Positions 8,574-19,233 are shown, counted from the stretch's first letter. The stretch is DNA of 64,000 bases from Flavipsychrobacter stenotrophus (GCF_002954265.1 NZ_PPSL01000004.1:62001-126000), one strand, 5' to 3'. The notes: generated from the letters alone by a model not told the origin. Numbers and translations: made by a program.

Positions 8574-10877
8574 TTATTTCTTCTTCGGGCTGCTTCCCAT
8601 GTAGAATACCAATTCTCCGCCGTTCATTATGTCGTCATGATTAAGAAAATGGTCGGTTACTTCCTTGCCATTAATGGTTACCTTCTGCACGTACACATTT
8701 TTAGCACTTTGGTTCTTTGTCTTTATGGTGAATGTCTTGCTATTTTCAAGGTGCAGACTAGCTTCATCAATGGCGGGACTGCCCAGTGAATATTTTACAG
8801 ATCCAGGCGCTACCGGATAAAAGCCCATTGCCGATAGAATGTACCATGCGCTCATTTGTCCGCAGTCGTCATTGCCGCTAAGGCCCGATGGAGTAGGGTG
8901 GTACATGCGTTTCAGTATCATGCGCACACGTTCCTGGGTTTTCCAGGGTTGGTCTGTCCAGTTGTATAGGTATGCTACGTGGTGGCTCGGTTCATTGCCA
9001 TGCACATAATTACCTATAATACCGTCACGGGTTATGTCTTCCGTTGCCGCGAAATATTTGTCGGGGAGCTCAAAATTGAATAATGAGTCAAGATGCGGTA
9101 CAAAGCGCCTATTGCCACCCATCATTTTTATCATTTCAGCGGGTGCGTGGGGTACATACAGGCTATAGTTCCAGGCGTTACCTTCAATAAATCCGGCCTC
9201 GTCAGTGTTGAGCACGTCAAACTCTTTTTTGAATGAGCCATCGCTCATGCGTGGCCGCATGTAGCCGGTTGTAGAGTCGTAAACATGCTTATAGTTTTGT
9301 GCCCTGGCTATAAACTCAAGATATATATCGTTTCGATCCAGTTTTTTGGCCATTTGTGCTATACACCAGTCGTCATACGCATATTCCAGCGTCTTGGATA
9401 CTGACGAACCATTTTTGTCTTCAGGCACATAGCCCATGTCCATATAGTAGCCAAGTCCATCATAACTACGGTGGCGTGCGGTTGTTACACAAGCGTCCAG
9501 AGCTCTTTTACCATCCATATCAGCATTGCCTTTTACAATAGCATCTGCAATTACCGATACACCGTGGTAGCCGATCATGCACCAGTTCTCATTAGCCGAA
9601 TTGCTCCATACCGGTAACATTTTGTGCACACTCTCGTCGTAATGGGCTTCCATTGACTGTATCATGTCGCCATTTCTTTTGGGCTGTATGATGTTGAAGA
9701 ATGGATGTAAGGCCCTGTAGGTGTCCCACAATGAAAATGTGGTATAGTTGGTCCAACCCTTGGCTTTATAGTCCTGCTGATCCAGTCCTCTGAAAGAACC
9801 GTCGGCATCCATATATACTGTTGGATTGATAAAAGTATGGTACATGGCAGTGTAGAAGTTTTCCATAGTTTCCTGTGGTGCCTTTATTTCTATCTTTTCC
9901 AGTTCTTTTTCCCACAGTCGCTGGCCCTCTCTTTTTACTTCATTGAATATCCAGCCCGGTGCTTCTTTATGCAGGTTGTCGAGTGCATTAGCAGTGCTTA
10001 CGGGCGATATGGCAAATTTGATCTTTATGCGCTCATCTTCTTTTGTTGAAAAGTTGAAATACGCACGGATTTGCCGGCCTGCTATTTCCGGGAAATTCTC
10101 TTCTTGTTTAAATTTTCGCCAGAAGCCACCATATACCTCTTTCTTAGAATTGTTCTGATAGCCATAGCTGGTGAATGGTTTGGAGAGCACCATTGCAAAA
10201 TAGAGGGTTCTTGTTCTTGCCCAGCCTGTTGTCTGCCTATAGCCGGTTATCAATGTATCGTTCACTATCTGTAGATAGGTCCATACATTTTTATCCGGGT
10301 AATTATATATCCCATACATCAGATCCAGGATAATATGCGCGCTATCACTTTTGGGGAATGTATATTGATGGAAGCCCACACGGGTGGTAGTGGTGAGCTC
10401 TGCGAGTATATTGTGGTCTTCCATTTTCACTTTATAGTAGTTAGGCTCTGCCACTTCGGTATTATGCGAAAAGCGGGTTCTGTATCCGCTTTCAGGCTTG
10501 TCGGCAGTGCCCGGATTTAATTGCAGTTTTCCTGTTGTAGGCATGATCAGGAAATCCCCAAGGTCTGAATGGCCCGTGCCACTGAAGTGGGTATGCGTAA
10601 AGCCAACTATAGTATTATCCCCGTATTGGTAGCCCGCACAATATTTATAAACGTCTTTATTATACTTGCCGTTCAGTTCATAGCTCTGTGTATCCGTCTC
10701 AGGGCTTAGTTGCACCATGCCAAATGGAACGGTAGCACCCGGGTATGTGTGTCCCATCCTGTCTGTGCCCGTCATTGGGCGCACATACTGAATGAGATTC
10801 TTGTCTTGTGCCAATGCCGGGGATGCAGATAGGGACAGACAAACCAATGGTAATAGTTTACGAGTGAGGTACAGCAT
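8574..10877 (-). CDS. Secreted GH92 alpha-mannosidase
   Basis: A 767-residue protein with a cleavable signal peptide (about 1-23, ending SPALAQ). The family signatures are present: an N-terminal PMTGTDRMGHTYPGATVPFGMVQ-type stretch, GNEPSHH near residue 627 carrying the expected general acid Glu, and NDDCGQMSAW near residue 669 carrying the expected base Asp pair. GH92 enzymes are calcium-dependent exo-alpha-mannosidases that invert configuration and trim mannose from N-glycans or mannans; linkage specificity cannot be read here. No T9SS sorting domain is visible, so it is probably periplasmic. There are no SusC/SusD genes nearby, unlike a typical polysaccharide utilisation locus. A paralogue lies at 30379-32616. 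Confidence 0.93.
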   Translation of the reverse strand: MLYLTRKLLPLVCLSLSASPALAQDKNLIQYVRPMTGTDRMGHTYPGATVPFGMVQLSPETDTQSYELNGKYNKDVYKYCAGYQYGDNTIVGFTHTHFSGTGHSDLGDFLIMPTTGKLQLNPGTADKPESGYRTRFSHNTEVAEPNYYKVKMEDHNILAELTTTTRVGFHQYTFPKSDSAHIILDLMYGIYNYPDKNVWTYLQIVNDTLITGYRQTTGWARTRTLYFAMVLSKPFTSYGYQNNSKKEVYGGFWRKFKQEENFPEIAGRQIRAYFNFSTKEDERIKIKFAISPVSTANALDNLHKEAPGWIFNEVKREGQRLWEKELEKIEIKAPQETMENFYTAMYHTFINPTVYMDADGSFRGLDQQDYKAKGWTNYTTFSLWDTYRALHPFFNIIQPKRNGDMIQSMEAHYDESVHKMLPVWSNSANENWCMIGYHGVSVIADAIVKGNADMDGKRALDACVTTARHRSYDGLGYYMDMGYVPEDKNGSSVSKTLEYAYDDWCIAQMAKKLDRNDIYLEFIARAQNYKHVYDSTTGYMRPRMSDGSFKKEFDVLNTDEAGFIEGNAWNYSLYVPHAPAEMIKMMGGNRRFVPHLDSLFNFELPDKYFAATEDITRDGIIGNYVHGNEPSHHVAYLYNWTDQPWKTQERVRMILKRMYHPTPSGLSGNDDCGQMSAWYILSAMGFYPVAPGSVKYSLGSPAIDEASLHLENSKTFTIKTKNQSAKNVYVQKVTINGKEVTDHFLNHDDIMNGGELVFYMGSSPKKK

Positions 10878-11050
10878 GGTTTAAATTTAGCGGTAATTCT
10901 CGTAAATCAGCAATATTGTGCGTGGGAAGCATTAACCCTAATTAACGCTATTGTCATACTATTATCAATATCTATGGGGTTATTGTTATAAAAACGACAA
11001 TACGTGACTTGTATCATACCCTCGTAATAAGGCAAGTGAGCAAACAGTGT

Positions 11051-11058
11051 TATATTTG
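11051..11058 (+). promoter_or_regulatory. -7 element TATATTTG for korAB
   Basis: Exact TAnnTTTG match 51 bases before the ATG at 11110. It shows that an in-frame GTG at 11047 is not the start, because the GTG would lie upstream of the transcription start. No TTTG at -33 is evident. Confidence 0.6.
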
Positions 11059-11109
11059 CACCGCAAAAGAGATAATATCTCGTTTGATATTTTATTTTTA
11101 ATTATTGTA

Positions 11110-12984
11110 ATGGAAATATTAGAAAGTAATTTTAGACCAAATGTTCCGATAATAGAGGCTGATAGCATTGTTATCCGTTTTTCGGGAGATTCGGGCGATG
11201 GCATGCAGCTTACAGGTAACCAGTTTACCGACACAGCGGCTTATTTAGGTAATGATCTGAGTACTTTTCCTGAATTTCCGGCCGAGATACGTGCCCCTAT
11301 AGGCACTACAGCCGGTGTTTCGGGCTTCCAGGTGCATTTTGGCAGTAAGGAGATATTTACCCCCGGTGATGAGTATGATGTATTAGTAGCAATGAATGCT
11401 GCTGCGCTGAAGGTAGACTTGCCAAGGTTGAAAAAGGGTGGTGTTATCATTACTAACACAGCCGGTTTCGATAAGAAGAATCTAAATCTCGCCGGTTTCG
11501 CTGAAGGTGTTAATCCATTAGAAAACGGATCGCTTGATGGTTATACTGTTCATAAGATAGATGTTACCCGCTTTACCAAAGAGTGTCTTTCCGGTACTTC
11601 TTTGGGTATGAAAGATATAGAGCGTTGTAAGAACATGTTCGTTTTGGGCCTCCTTTTCTGGATGTTTGACGAACCAATGGAATACACCATTACCTTCATC
11701 AATGAGAAGTTTGCTAAGAAGCCGGAACTGGCTGAGGCGAATATCAAGACATTGAAAGCTGGGTGGAATTTTGGAGATCATACTGAAATGTTCACAACTC
11801 GTTTCAAGGTAGCTGCGGCTAAATTGCCAAAGGGTGTTTACCGTAATATCTCGGGCAATCAGGCTACTGCTATCGGCTTAGTGGCTGCATCAGAACTTTC
11901 GGGATTGGCAATGTTCTTAGGTTCTTATCCTATAACACCGGCTTCCGACATTTTACACGAATTATCTAAATACAAGACCAATAACGTAAAAACTTTCCAG
12001 GCTGAAGATGAGATAGCAGCGGTTTGTGCGGCTATCGGTGCTTCTTATGCGGGTGGATTGGGTGTTACAACTACCTCTGGTCCGGGTATGTCACTTAAGA
12101 CGGAAGCCATTGGTATGGCTACTATGCTGGAGATACCACTGTTGATAGTAAATGTACAACGTGGGGGACCATCAACAGGATTACCTACGAAGACGGAACA
12201 GAGTGACCTGATGATGGCCATGTATGGTCGTCACGGAGAGGCTCCGCTGCCGGTTATTGCAGCATCGTCTCCTGCAGATTGTTTCAATACCATCCTTGAG
12301 GCCAGCCGCATAGCTATTGAGTATATGACACCGGTTATCTGCCTTACAGATGGGTATATAGCTAATGGTACAGAGCCATGGCGTTTCCCGGCAGCAGCAG
12401 ATCTGGCGCCTATAAAGGTGAATTTCACTACAGAAGCTAATGGCCCTGATGGTAAGTTCCTGCCTTATAAGAGAGATGAAAGAGGTGTTCGCCCTTGGGT
12501 AAAGCCCGGTACGAAAGGCCTGATGCACCGCATAGGTGGACTGGAAAAGCAGAATGAAACGGGCAATGTAGCGTACGATGCGCCTAATCATGAGCTGATG
12601 ACCCGCCTGCGTGCAGAGAAGATCGAAAAGATAGCAGACACTATACCATTGATCAAACCAGATAGCGGCAACGAAACCGGTAAAATGGTTGTTCTCGGCT
12701 GGGGATCTACAAGTGGTGCCATAAAAACTGTAGTGCGTGAGTTGATTGATGAGGGTCATGATGTAGCACATGTACACCTGCACCATATTAACCCATTCCC
12801 AAAGAACCTGGGTGAACTGTTGAAAGGATATGACAAGATATTGATCCCTGAAATGAACAGTGGTCAGCTGATCAATCTTATAAGGGCTAAATACCTCTTG
12901 CCGGCTATTGGTTACTCCAAGATGCAGGGACTGCCGTTCACAACGGTAGAATTGAAAAATAAAATTCTCGAAATAATTAAATAA
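11110..12984 (+). CDS. korA: 2-oxoglutarate:ferredoxin oxidoreductase, alpha subunit (fused gamma+alpha)
   Basis: A 624-residue subunit that with KorB oxidatively decarboxylates 2-oxoglutarate to succinyl-CoA with ferredoxin as acceptor, or runs in reverse. The N-terminal ~190 residues (IRFSGDSGDGMQLTG) form the gamma domain fused to the alpha/pyrimidine-binding region (ITPASDILHELS; TSGPGMSLKTEAIG), followed by the C-terminal transketolase-type domain (VLGWGSTSGAIK). The start is the ATG at 11110, downstream of the promoter element. korB follows after six bases, so the two are one operon. The substrate is inferred from the KorAB architecture; other 2-oxoacids are possible. Confidence 0.9.
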   Translation: MEILESNFRPNVPIIEADSIVIRFSGDSGDGMQLTGNQFTDTAAYLGNDLSTFPEFPAEIRAPIGTTAGVSGFQVHFGSKEIFTPGDEYDVLVAMNAAALKVDLPRLKKGGVIITNTAGFDKKNLNLAGFAEGVNPLENGSLDGYTVHKIDVTRFTKECLSGTSLGMKDIERCKNMFVLGLLFWMFDEPMEYTITFINEKFAKKPELAEANIKTLKAGWNFGDHTEMFTTRFKVAAAKLPKGVYRNISGNQATAIGLVAASELSGLAMFLGSYPITPASDILHELSKYKTNNVKTFQAEDEIAAVCAAIGASYAGGLGVTTTSGPGMSLKTEAIGMATMLEIPLLIVNVQRGGPSTGLPTKTEQSDLMMAMYGRHGEAPLPVIAASSPADCFNTILEASRIAIEYMTPVICLTDGYIANGTEPWRFPAAADLAPIKVNFTTEANGPDGKFLPYKRDERGVRPWVKPGTKGLMHRIGGLEKQNETGNVAYDAPNHELMTRLRAEKIEKIADTIPLIKPDSGNETGKMVVLGWGSTSGAIKTVVRELIDEGHDVAHVHLHHINPFPKNLGELLKGYDKILIPEMNSGQLINLIRAKYLLPAIGYSKMQGLPFTTVELKNKILEIIK

Positions 12985-12990
12985 TTCAAC

Positions 12991-14034
12991 ATGTCAATTG
13001 TGACAGAACAGGATGCGGTACCAAAGCTAACAGCAAAAGATTTTGCTTCCAATCAGGAAGTAAAGTGGTGCCCCGGTTGTGGTGATTACTCTATATTAAA
13101 GCAGGTTCAGACCGTATTCCCGGATTTTGGGGTGCCCAAAGAGGATATAGTATTTATATCTGGCATAGGTTGTGCAGCAAGGTTTACATATTATATGGAT
13201 ACCTATGGTATGCACAGTATACATGGACGCGCGGCTGCTATAGCTTCCGGAGTAAAGGCTCAGAACCCCGATCTGAGTGTTTGGGTAGTATCTGGCGACG
13301 GTGATGCATTGTCAATAGGTGGCAATCATTTCATTCACCTGATGCGTAAGAACTTTAATGTAAATTACCTGGTGTTCAATAACCAGATATACGGGTTGAC
13401 AAAGGGGCAGTATTCGCCGACATCAGAAAAAGGGAAAGTAGCTAAGTCTACTCCTTTTGGGTCTATAGAAGAACCATTTAATCCTTCTGAACTGGCGCTG
13501 GGTGCTAAAAGCACTTTTGTAGCCCGCTCTTTAGATCGCGATCCGAAACATATGCAGATGGTGCTGAGACGTGCACATGAGCATGTGGGTACTTCGTTTG
13601 TAGAGATCTACCAGAATTGTCCTGTATTTAATGATGCCGCATTTTTTGCGTTTTCTGAAAAAGATACCAAGAAGGAACAGGCCATATTTGTAGAGCATGG
13701 CAAACCATTGATATTTGGTAATGCAGAGGAAAAAGGTATCAGGTTCGATGGTCTTACTCCTGTTATTGTAGATATGAATACAAGTGGTTATTCTGTCAAT
13801 GATCTTTGGATACATGATGAGGGAGATAAGACAAAGGCCAATATATTGGCACGCTTCTTCGATAGTACTTTTAATGGTGAATATTTTCCACGTCCGTTTG
13901 GGGTATTCTACCAGGAAGATCGCTCTACTTACGAGATCTCTATGAAAGAACAGATAGAAGAGCTTACAGAAAGAAAGGGTCGCCCGTCATTAGATGCCAT
14001 TCTTTCGGGTAATAAGACCTGGACCATTCTCTAA
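12991..14034 (+). CDS. korB: 2-oxoglutarate:ferredoxin oxidoreductase, beta subunit (TPP-binding)
   Basis: A 347-residue subunit that binds thiamine diphosphate and one [4Fe-4S] cluster. Visible are the cluster cysteines in WCPGCGDY, GIGCAARF and YQNCPVFND and the TPP motif GDGDALSIGGNH followed by FNNQIYGLTKGQ. The subunit is coupled to korA by a six-base gap and followed by a clear terminator. No separate delta (ferredoxin) subunit is present, as is usual for the two-subunit Kor type. Confidence 0.92.
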   Translation: MSIVTEQDAVPKLTAKDFASNQEVKWCPGCGDYSILKQVQTVFPDFGVPKEDIVFISGIGCAARFTYYMDTYGMHSIHGRAAAIASGVKAQNPDLSVWVVSGDGDALSIGGNHFIHLMRKNFNVNYLVFNNQIYGLTKGQYSPTSEKGKVAKSTPFGSIEEPFNPSELALGAKSTFVARSLDRDPKHMQMVLRRAHEHVGTSFVEIYQNCPVFNDAAFFAFSEKDTKKEQAIFVEHGKPLIFGNAEEKGIRFDGLTPVIVDMNTSGYSVNDLWIHDEGDKTKANILARFFDSTFNGEYFPRPFGVFYQEDRSTYEISMKEQIEELTERKGRPSLDAILSGNKTWTIL

Positions 14035-14060
14035 GGAAATATATTTCAATAACTTATGCG

Positions 14061-14090
14061 ATCCCCGGTCACTTGTGGCCGGGGATTTTT
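14061..14090 (+). terminator. Intrinsic terminator of korAB
   Basis: ATCCCCGG pairs with CCGGGGAT, extended inward by TCAC/GTGG, with a three-base loop and a T tract at 14086-14092. Confidence 0.88.
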
Positions 14091-14169
14091 ATTTGCTGTG
14101 AACCAACTACTTACACAAAGCGCGACGCGCCTGTCCTGTGATCATTGGGAGCAGAAGGCAATTATATCT

Positions 14170-14177
14170 TACTTTTG
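14170..14177 (+). promoter_or_regulatory. Possible -7 element TACTTTTG upstream of the first adhesin cassette
   Basis: A TAnnTTTG match 128 bases before the ATG at 14305, which would give a leader of about 120 bases. No -33 TTTG is seen. The rest of the gap 14091-14304 holds no other feature I can support. Confidence 0.4.
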
Positions 14178-14304
14178 TGCTATTGGTTTCCTGTTTATAT
14201 ACATTGTTCTGGCACAGTTTTTATAAAGTTCCAGTACTTGTAAACACACATTTGTTTAATAAATGCCAATAAATGATGTGTAATCTTTTAAGGAAGTTAA
14301 AAAA

Positions 14305-17300
14305 ATGATTATGAAGAGAAAAATTACGCGATTCAGACAAAGCGTTTTCGGGATTGGGCCACTAATACTGGTGTTTCTATTGATGTGCGGTAGCCAATCT
14401 GTAATGGCCGCCGTACCCCCCGTTATAAACAATGTAACCCCGTTGACGGGCATTCCTGCTTCTGGAGTTATTACAATTACCGGCTCCGGCTTTAACGACA
14501 CTGCGTCCCGCAATGTTGTTCTTTTTGGCGGTATACCCGCAACTGTTACTACGGCCACGCCGGTGTTACTTACAGTTACAGTGCCTATAGGTGCTGTGTA
14601 CTCAAATGTGTCGGCAATGAATATGACAACGAGACTCACCGGTTATTCCGCTGATTTCTTTTTGCCTACATTCAACGCTGCACCTTACATCCCGTTTTCG
14701 CACGGATTCAGGCCTAAGGTAAATTTACCGATCGTTCACCATTCGGGTACCAATGCGCTTACTTATCATGCTGTAACAGGCGATATAGATGGTGATGGTA
14801 AGGTAGATCTTGTTGTAGGATCGTATGATTCTGCATTTGGACAGACATTTTATAGTGCTGTAGAAATATACCGCAATATTGGTACAGATGGCGTAACGGC
14901 TTATGATGCTCCTGTAGCATGTACTGCGTCTTATGGAATACACAATGTAAAGCTAGCCGACCTTGATGGTGATGGTAAGCTTGATATTATTGTGTCAAGT
15001 AGTGGATCAGGACGCGTATCGTGTATAAGGAACAAGAGTGTGCCTGGTACTATTACAATGGCGCCAAACCTGAATGTAAGATTGACAACAGGTGCATTTG
15101 AAACCGTAGTTGCAGATTTTGACGGTGACGGAAAGCTGGATATCGCAGCTGCCGAATACCAGAGAGATAGTATTATGATCTATCAAAATATCATTTCTAC
15201 TATTCCAACTAATGCCTTTACAAGTGCAGGAACATTTAAACCGTATTATGTAGCATTTAGAGCCGGCAATGGTCCGGTAAGCCTTGTTGCTACAGATATT
15301 GATGGAGATGGTAAGACAGATCTTGTAGTTAGCAATAACTCTTCTAACGACATCTCATTATTAAAGAACAATTCAGTTGTTGATTCATTTATGTTTCAGA
15401 CAGCTGTAAATATTGCTGCCGGCGACGGACCACAGCAAATAATAGGCGCTAATGTAAATAATGATGGCAAGCCGGATCTTATTATAAGCAGCTACAACAC
15501 CAGCTCATTGCTCATTTTCCGTAACCAGGCATCTACAGGTGCATTCAGTTTAACTACACTTGCCGCCCCTGTTAGTTATGATCTGGGTAATGGAGCCAAT
15601 GGTATTGCCGTAGGCGACCTTGATGCAGATGGTAAGATGGATATTGTTGTTTCAAAATATCTTGCAGATTCATTTACTGTTTTAAAAAATACATCTATCG
15701 GTTCTGTTATTGACGGAACATCTTTTACAGTTGATAGCAGTTACTTTATCGGTTTCGGTCATGGTCCGCTAGGCATTACGATCGCCGATGTTGATGGTGA
15801 TACTAAAGCAGACATCATCACGGCTAACAACAGTAATAGTACTGTTTCAATTTTCGAATCTTTCGAACTGCCTGATGCAGGCGCCATAGATGGTCCTGAT
15901 TCAGTTTGTGCAGGATCTAATGCTACCTACACCAGCACACACGGTGTGGGTGCAGTTGGCTACTGGAGCGTAACTAACGGCCATGCTACCATTGTTGGCG
16001 GCTCGGGCGCGGCAGATACATCTGCTACGCTTACCGGAGTAAGTGCCGGTGTAGATACTATTGTATACAAGCTAGTTTACCTTTCAGATACCAATACCTT
16101 TACTAAAGTAGTAACGATCAATCCATTGCCTTCTGCCGGTGGTATTACAGGACCTACTCAGGTTTGCCAATTGTCAACAATTGACCTGAATAATCCTACA
16201 GCAGGAGTTGGTTATTTTACTAGCACTGACACTTCAATTGCTTCAGTTGATTCAACTACAGGCCTGGTTACTGGCCTTATGCCTGGTATTGTTACAATTA
16301 TGTATACTGCTACTTCATTTAGCTGCGGTACTACTACTGCCACTCACCCTATTACCGTGTTGGGCTTGCCGGATGCAGGTACAATAAGTGGATTTGGTGG
16401 TACATGCGTTGGTTCTTCTATAACATTGACAGCCTCAGTATCAGGTGGTACCTGGTTCAATCAATACCTAGCTATTGCAACTGACGCTCCCGCAGGCGTT
16501 AACGATGTGGTTACCGGTCAGACAGTAGGTGCAGATACGCTTATGTATGTAGTAACTACCCCTACTTGTGGTAGTGATACTGCTATACATTCAGTAGGCG
16601 TAATTGAAGCTAATCATTCATTACCTATTCATGGCGATACTTCAATTTGTTTGGGTGGTACTAATACATTGACCAATGCCGCTACCGGCGGTCTTTGGAC
16701 AACCGGCAATCCATTGGTTGCCGTAGTTGATCCACTTACAGGTGCCGTTACAGGCGTGGGTGTGGGTACAACTAATATATCTTATGCAGTTACTTATGGC
16801 TGTGGGGTTATTGATACGTTTATTTCAGTTACAGTTAATCCTGGTCCGGTAGTAAACCCTATCACGGATAAGACAGTATGTAATGGTTCACCTTTGGTTG
16901 TAACTTTCTCAAGCCCTACACCGGGTGTTACCTACTCATGGACTAACAGTGATCCTTCTATAGGATTGGCTGCGGGTGGCACAAGTAATCCAATTGTATT
17001 TATTGCTACAGACACAGCAGCTGCAGGCACTACCGGTGTTATCACTGTGAATGCAACTGCCAATGGTTGTACAGGTGCTGCAACTAATTTCAATATCACA
17101 GTTAAGCCTACAGCAACGCTGACAAGTACAACAACTCCGCCTTCAGTATGTAGCGGTAGTACTTTCAGTTATGTTTCAGCAGCAGATCGTCCGGGTACTA
17201 TCTTTACATGGCATCGCAATGCGGTAACGGGTATATCTAATCCTGCTGCAAGTGATTCAGGAAATATCTCTGAAGCCCTGGTAAATACGACTACTGATTC

Positions 17301-19233
17301 TGTTCATGTAATCTATGTGGATACGCTTAATTATAATGGTTGCAAAACGCACACTAACATATCTGTTTATGTAAAGGCAACTCCATTGCTTGCATCTACA
17401 GCTACATTGCCAATATGCGATAGCAACCTGTTTACGTTTGTTCCTTCAAGCGCTACAGGTGGTGCATCATTTAGCTGGTCACGCGCTGCAATAGCAGGTA
17501 TAAGCAATCCTGCCGCCAGCGATACCGGTGCTGTAATGGAATGGTTGAATAATACAACTGCCAATCCTATAACTGTAACCTATTTCTTCACTACTACCGC
17601 CAGCGGTTGCAGTGGCAGCCAGAATGTTGTTGTTATAGTAGAACCTACAGCAGTGTTGTCAAGTCCGCTTAATGCAGGTACAGTATGTGACAGCTCATTG
17701 TTCACATACGCGCCAACAAGTGCTACTACAGGTGCTACATTTAGCTGGACACGTGACGCAATAGCCGGTATAGCTAATCCTGCCGCTACAGGTGTGGATA
17801 CAGTTAATGAGTACCTCTTTAATACAACAGATACTGCTATCGTGGTTACCTACAAGTATCGCGTAAATATCTTTGGTTGCGCAGATACACAGCTGGTTAC
17901 CGTAACGGTTAATCCTCGTGCGTATCTTACAAGCGATCTTACTCCTTTAGGCATTTGCAGCGATGATTTCTTTAATTACAACCCCACATCTAATATTACA
18001 GCTACGAGCGTTACTTTCTCATGGACACGCGGTACTGTATTAGGTATCAGCAATCTGCCGGGTAGTGGCGTTGGTAATCCAAATGAAATGTTGTTCAATA
18101 CTTCCGCAACGTTCGTTGATGTGCCTTATGTCTTTACAACTACTTACCTGGGTTGTTCATATGCACAGATAGTAACTGTAAGGGTGCAACCAAAACCAAT
18201 ATTGACAGGTGCTACGCACGATACAGTATGTAGCGGAACACCGTTCTCTTACACACCTACACCTCCGTTCACCGGCATTACTTATGCATGGACAAGAGCC
18301 GCGGTAGCAGGTATCAACCCTGATACTGCCAGTGGTACAGTTTCTATCAACGAAACATTGAATAACACTACGCTTACAAGGTTGGATGCGATCTATGTAT
18401 ACACTTTAACAGCTAATGGTTGTTCGTACACACAGAACTTTACTCTTACTGTTGATCCACGCGTTACACCATCGCCGATCATTACTACGCATTCACCGGC
18501 TGATGTGTGTCTGAACACAATGTATCAGAATTTCGGTGCCGGTTTCTCTCCTGCTGATACAGATATCATTTATACATGGTCTGCAAGGAATGCTTCAATA
18601 TTCGCTCATGGTACAAGCTCACAATATGCGTTGGTAAACTTTATAACACCTGGTACAGCGTATGTAGTATTGTCAACTAATGTATCTCAGATCAATTGTA
18701 TCACTTCCGATACATTTGTAGTGAATGTAAGCACAACGCCTGCTCCTCAGCCTGTGGTTTACTATCTTAACAAGCAGTTCGTTTGTTTACCAGCTGATAT
18801 GGATACTTACCAGTGGGGTTATGATAACGAACAGTTAGATTCTACAATACTTACCGGTGAAACTAATCAGGATTATGTTAACCCTACTCCGGATGGTGGC
18901 AAGTACTATTGGGTAATTACAACAAAGGGTGGTTGTTTCCAGAAGACTTATGCTAACACACCTACGACAATTACCAATGTGAATATGGACAACATGTCTA
19001 TGAAACTCTATCCTAATCCTGCAAGTGAAATGCTGACCGTAGAGGTGAACAATACACTGAGCAGCGACCTGGAAGTACAGTTATTCAACATGGTGGGTCA
19101 GGTTGTTGGTACAGCTAAGGTGATGAACAATAAGGCTGTCTTCAGTGTTGGCAACTTTGCTTCAGGTTCTTACCTGGTGGCTTGTTATAGCAACGGTGTT
19201 AAGGTAGCTGCATCAAGATTCATTAAGAACTAA
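14305..19233 (+). CDS. T9SS surface protein: IPT/TIG, seven FG-GAP repeats, Ig/PKD-like modules (cassette copy 1)
   Basis: A 1,642-residue exported protein. An N-terminal signal peptide (cleavage near SVMA-AVPP) precedes an IPT/TIG domain (about 37-115). Seven FG-GAP/VCBS calcium-loop repeats follow (DIDGDGKVDLVVG, DLDGDGKLDIIVS, DFDGDGKLDIAAA, DIDGDGKTDLVVS, NVNNDGKPDLIIS, DLDADGKMDIVVS, DVDGDTKADIITA; about 150-520), consistent with a seven-bladed propeller. Then come Ig-like modules of the LPDAG type and PKD-like modules with ATFSWTRDAIAG patterns up to about 1560, and a type A T9SS sorting domain (KLYPNPASE ... SRFIKN). It is probably a calcium-stabilised surface adhesin or matrix protein. 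It is followed by an OmpA-TSP3 gene and is paralogous to 21552-26429. Confidence 0.9.
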   Translation: MIMKRKITRFRQSVFGIGPLILVFLLMCGSQSVMAAVPPVINNVTPLTGIPASGVITITGSGFNDTASRNVVLFGGIPATVTTATPVLLTVTVPIGAVYSNVSAMNMTTRLTGYSADFFLPTFNAAPYIPFSHGFRPKVNLPIVHHSGTNALTYHAVTGDIDGDGKVDLVVGSYDSAFGQTFYSAVEIYRNIGTDGVTAYDAPVACTASYGIHNVKLADLDGDGKLDIIVSSSGSGRVSCIRNKSVPGTITMAPNLNVRLTTGAFETVVADFDGDGKLDIAAAEYQRDSIMIYQNIISTIPTNAFTSAGTFKPYYVAFRAGNGPVSLVATDIDGDGKTDLVVSNNSSNDISLLKNNSVVDSFMFQTAVNIAAGDGPQQIIGANVNNDGKPDLIISSYNTSSLLIFRNQASTGAFSLTTLAAPVSYDLGNGANGIAVGDLDADGKMDIVVSKYLADSFTVLKNTSIGSVIDGTSFTVDSSYFIGFGHGPLGITIADVDGDTKADIITANNSNSTVSIFESFELPDAGAIDGPDSVCAGSNATYTSTHGVGAVGYWSVTNGHATIVGGSGAADTSATLTGVSAGVDTIVYKLVYLSDTNTFTKVVTINPLPSAGGITGPTQVCQLSTIDLNNPTAGVGYFTSTDTSIASVDSTTGLVTGLMPGIVTIMYTATSFSCGTTTATHPITVLGLPDAGTISGFGGTCVGSSITLTASVSGGTWFNQYLAIATDAPAGVNDVVTGQTVGADTLMYVVTTPTCGSDTAIHSVGVIEANHSLPIHGDTSICLGGTNTLTNAATGGLWTTGNPLVAVVDPLTGAVTGVGVGTTNISYAVTYGCGVIDTFISVTVNPGPVVNPITDKTVCNGSPLVVTFSSPTPGVTYSWTNSDPSIGLAAGGTSNPIVFIATDTAAAGTTGVITVNATANGCTGAATNFNITVKPTATLTSTTTPPSVCSGSTFSYVSAADRPGTIFTWHRNAVTGISNPAASDSGNISEALVNTTTDSVHVIYVDTLNYNGCKTHTNISVYVKATPLLASTATLPICDSNLFTFVPSSATGGASFSWSRAAIAGISNPAASDTGAVMEWLNNTTANPITVTYFFTTTASGCSGSQNVVVIVEPTAVLSSPLNAGTVCDSSLFTYAPTSATTGATFSWTRDAIAGIANPAATGVDTVNEYLFNTTDTAIVVTYKYRVNIFGCADTQLVTVTVNPRAYLTSDLTPLGICSDDFFNYNPTSNITATSVTFSWTRGTVLGISNLPGSGVGNPNEMLFNTSATFVDVPYVFTTTYLGCSYAQIVTVRVQPKPILTGATHDTVCSGTPFSYTPTPPFTGITYAWTRAAVAGINPDTASGTVSINETLNNTTLTRLDAIYVYTLTANGCSYTQNFTLTVDPRVTPSPIITTHSPADVCLNTMYQNFGAGFSPADTDIIYTWSARNASIFAHGTSSQYALVNFITPGTAYVVLSTNVSQINCITSDTFVVNVSTTPAPQPVVYYLNKQFVCLPADMDTYQWGYDNEQLDSTILTGETNQDYVNPTPDGGKYYWVITTKGGCFQKTYANTPTTITNVNMDNMSMKLYPNPASEMLTVEVNNTLSSDLEVQLFNMVGQVVGTAKVMNNKAVFSVGNFASGSYLVACYSNGVKVAASRFIKN

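Noticed and set aside
11047-11109. GTG start of korA at 11047
   Set aside because: It overlaps the -7 element at 11051-11058; ATG at 11110 gives the normal family N-terminus.
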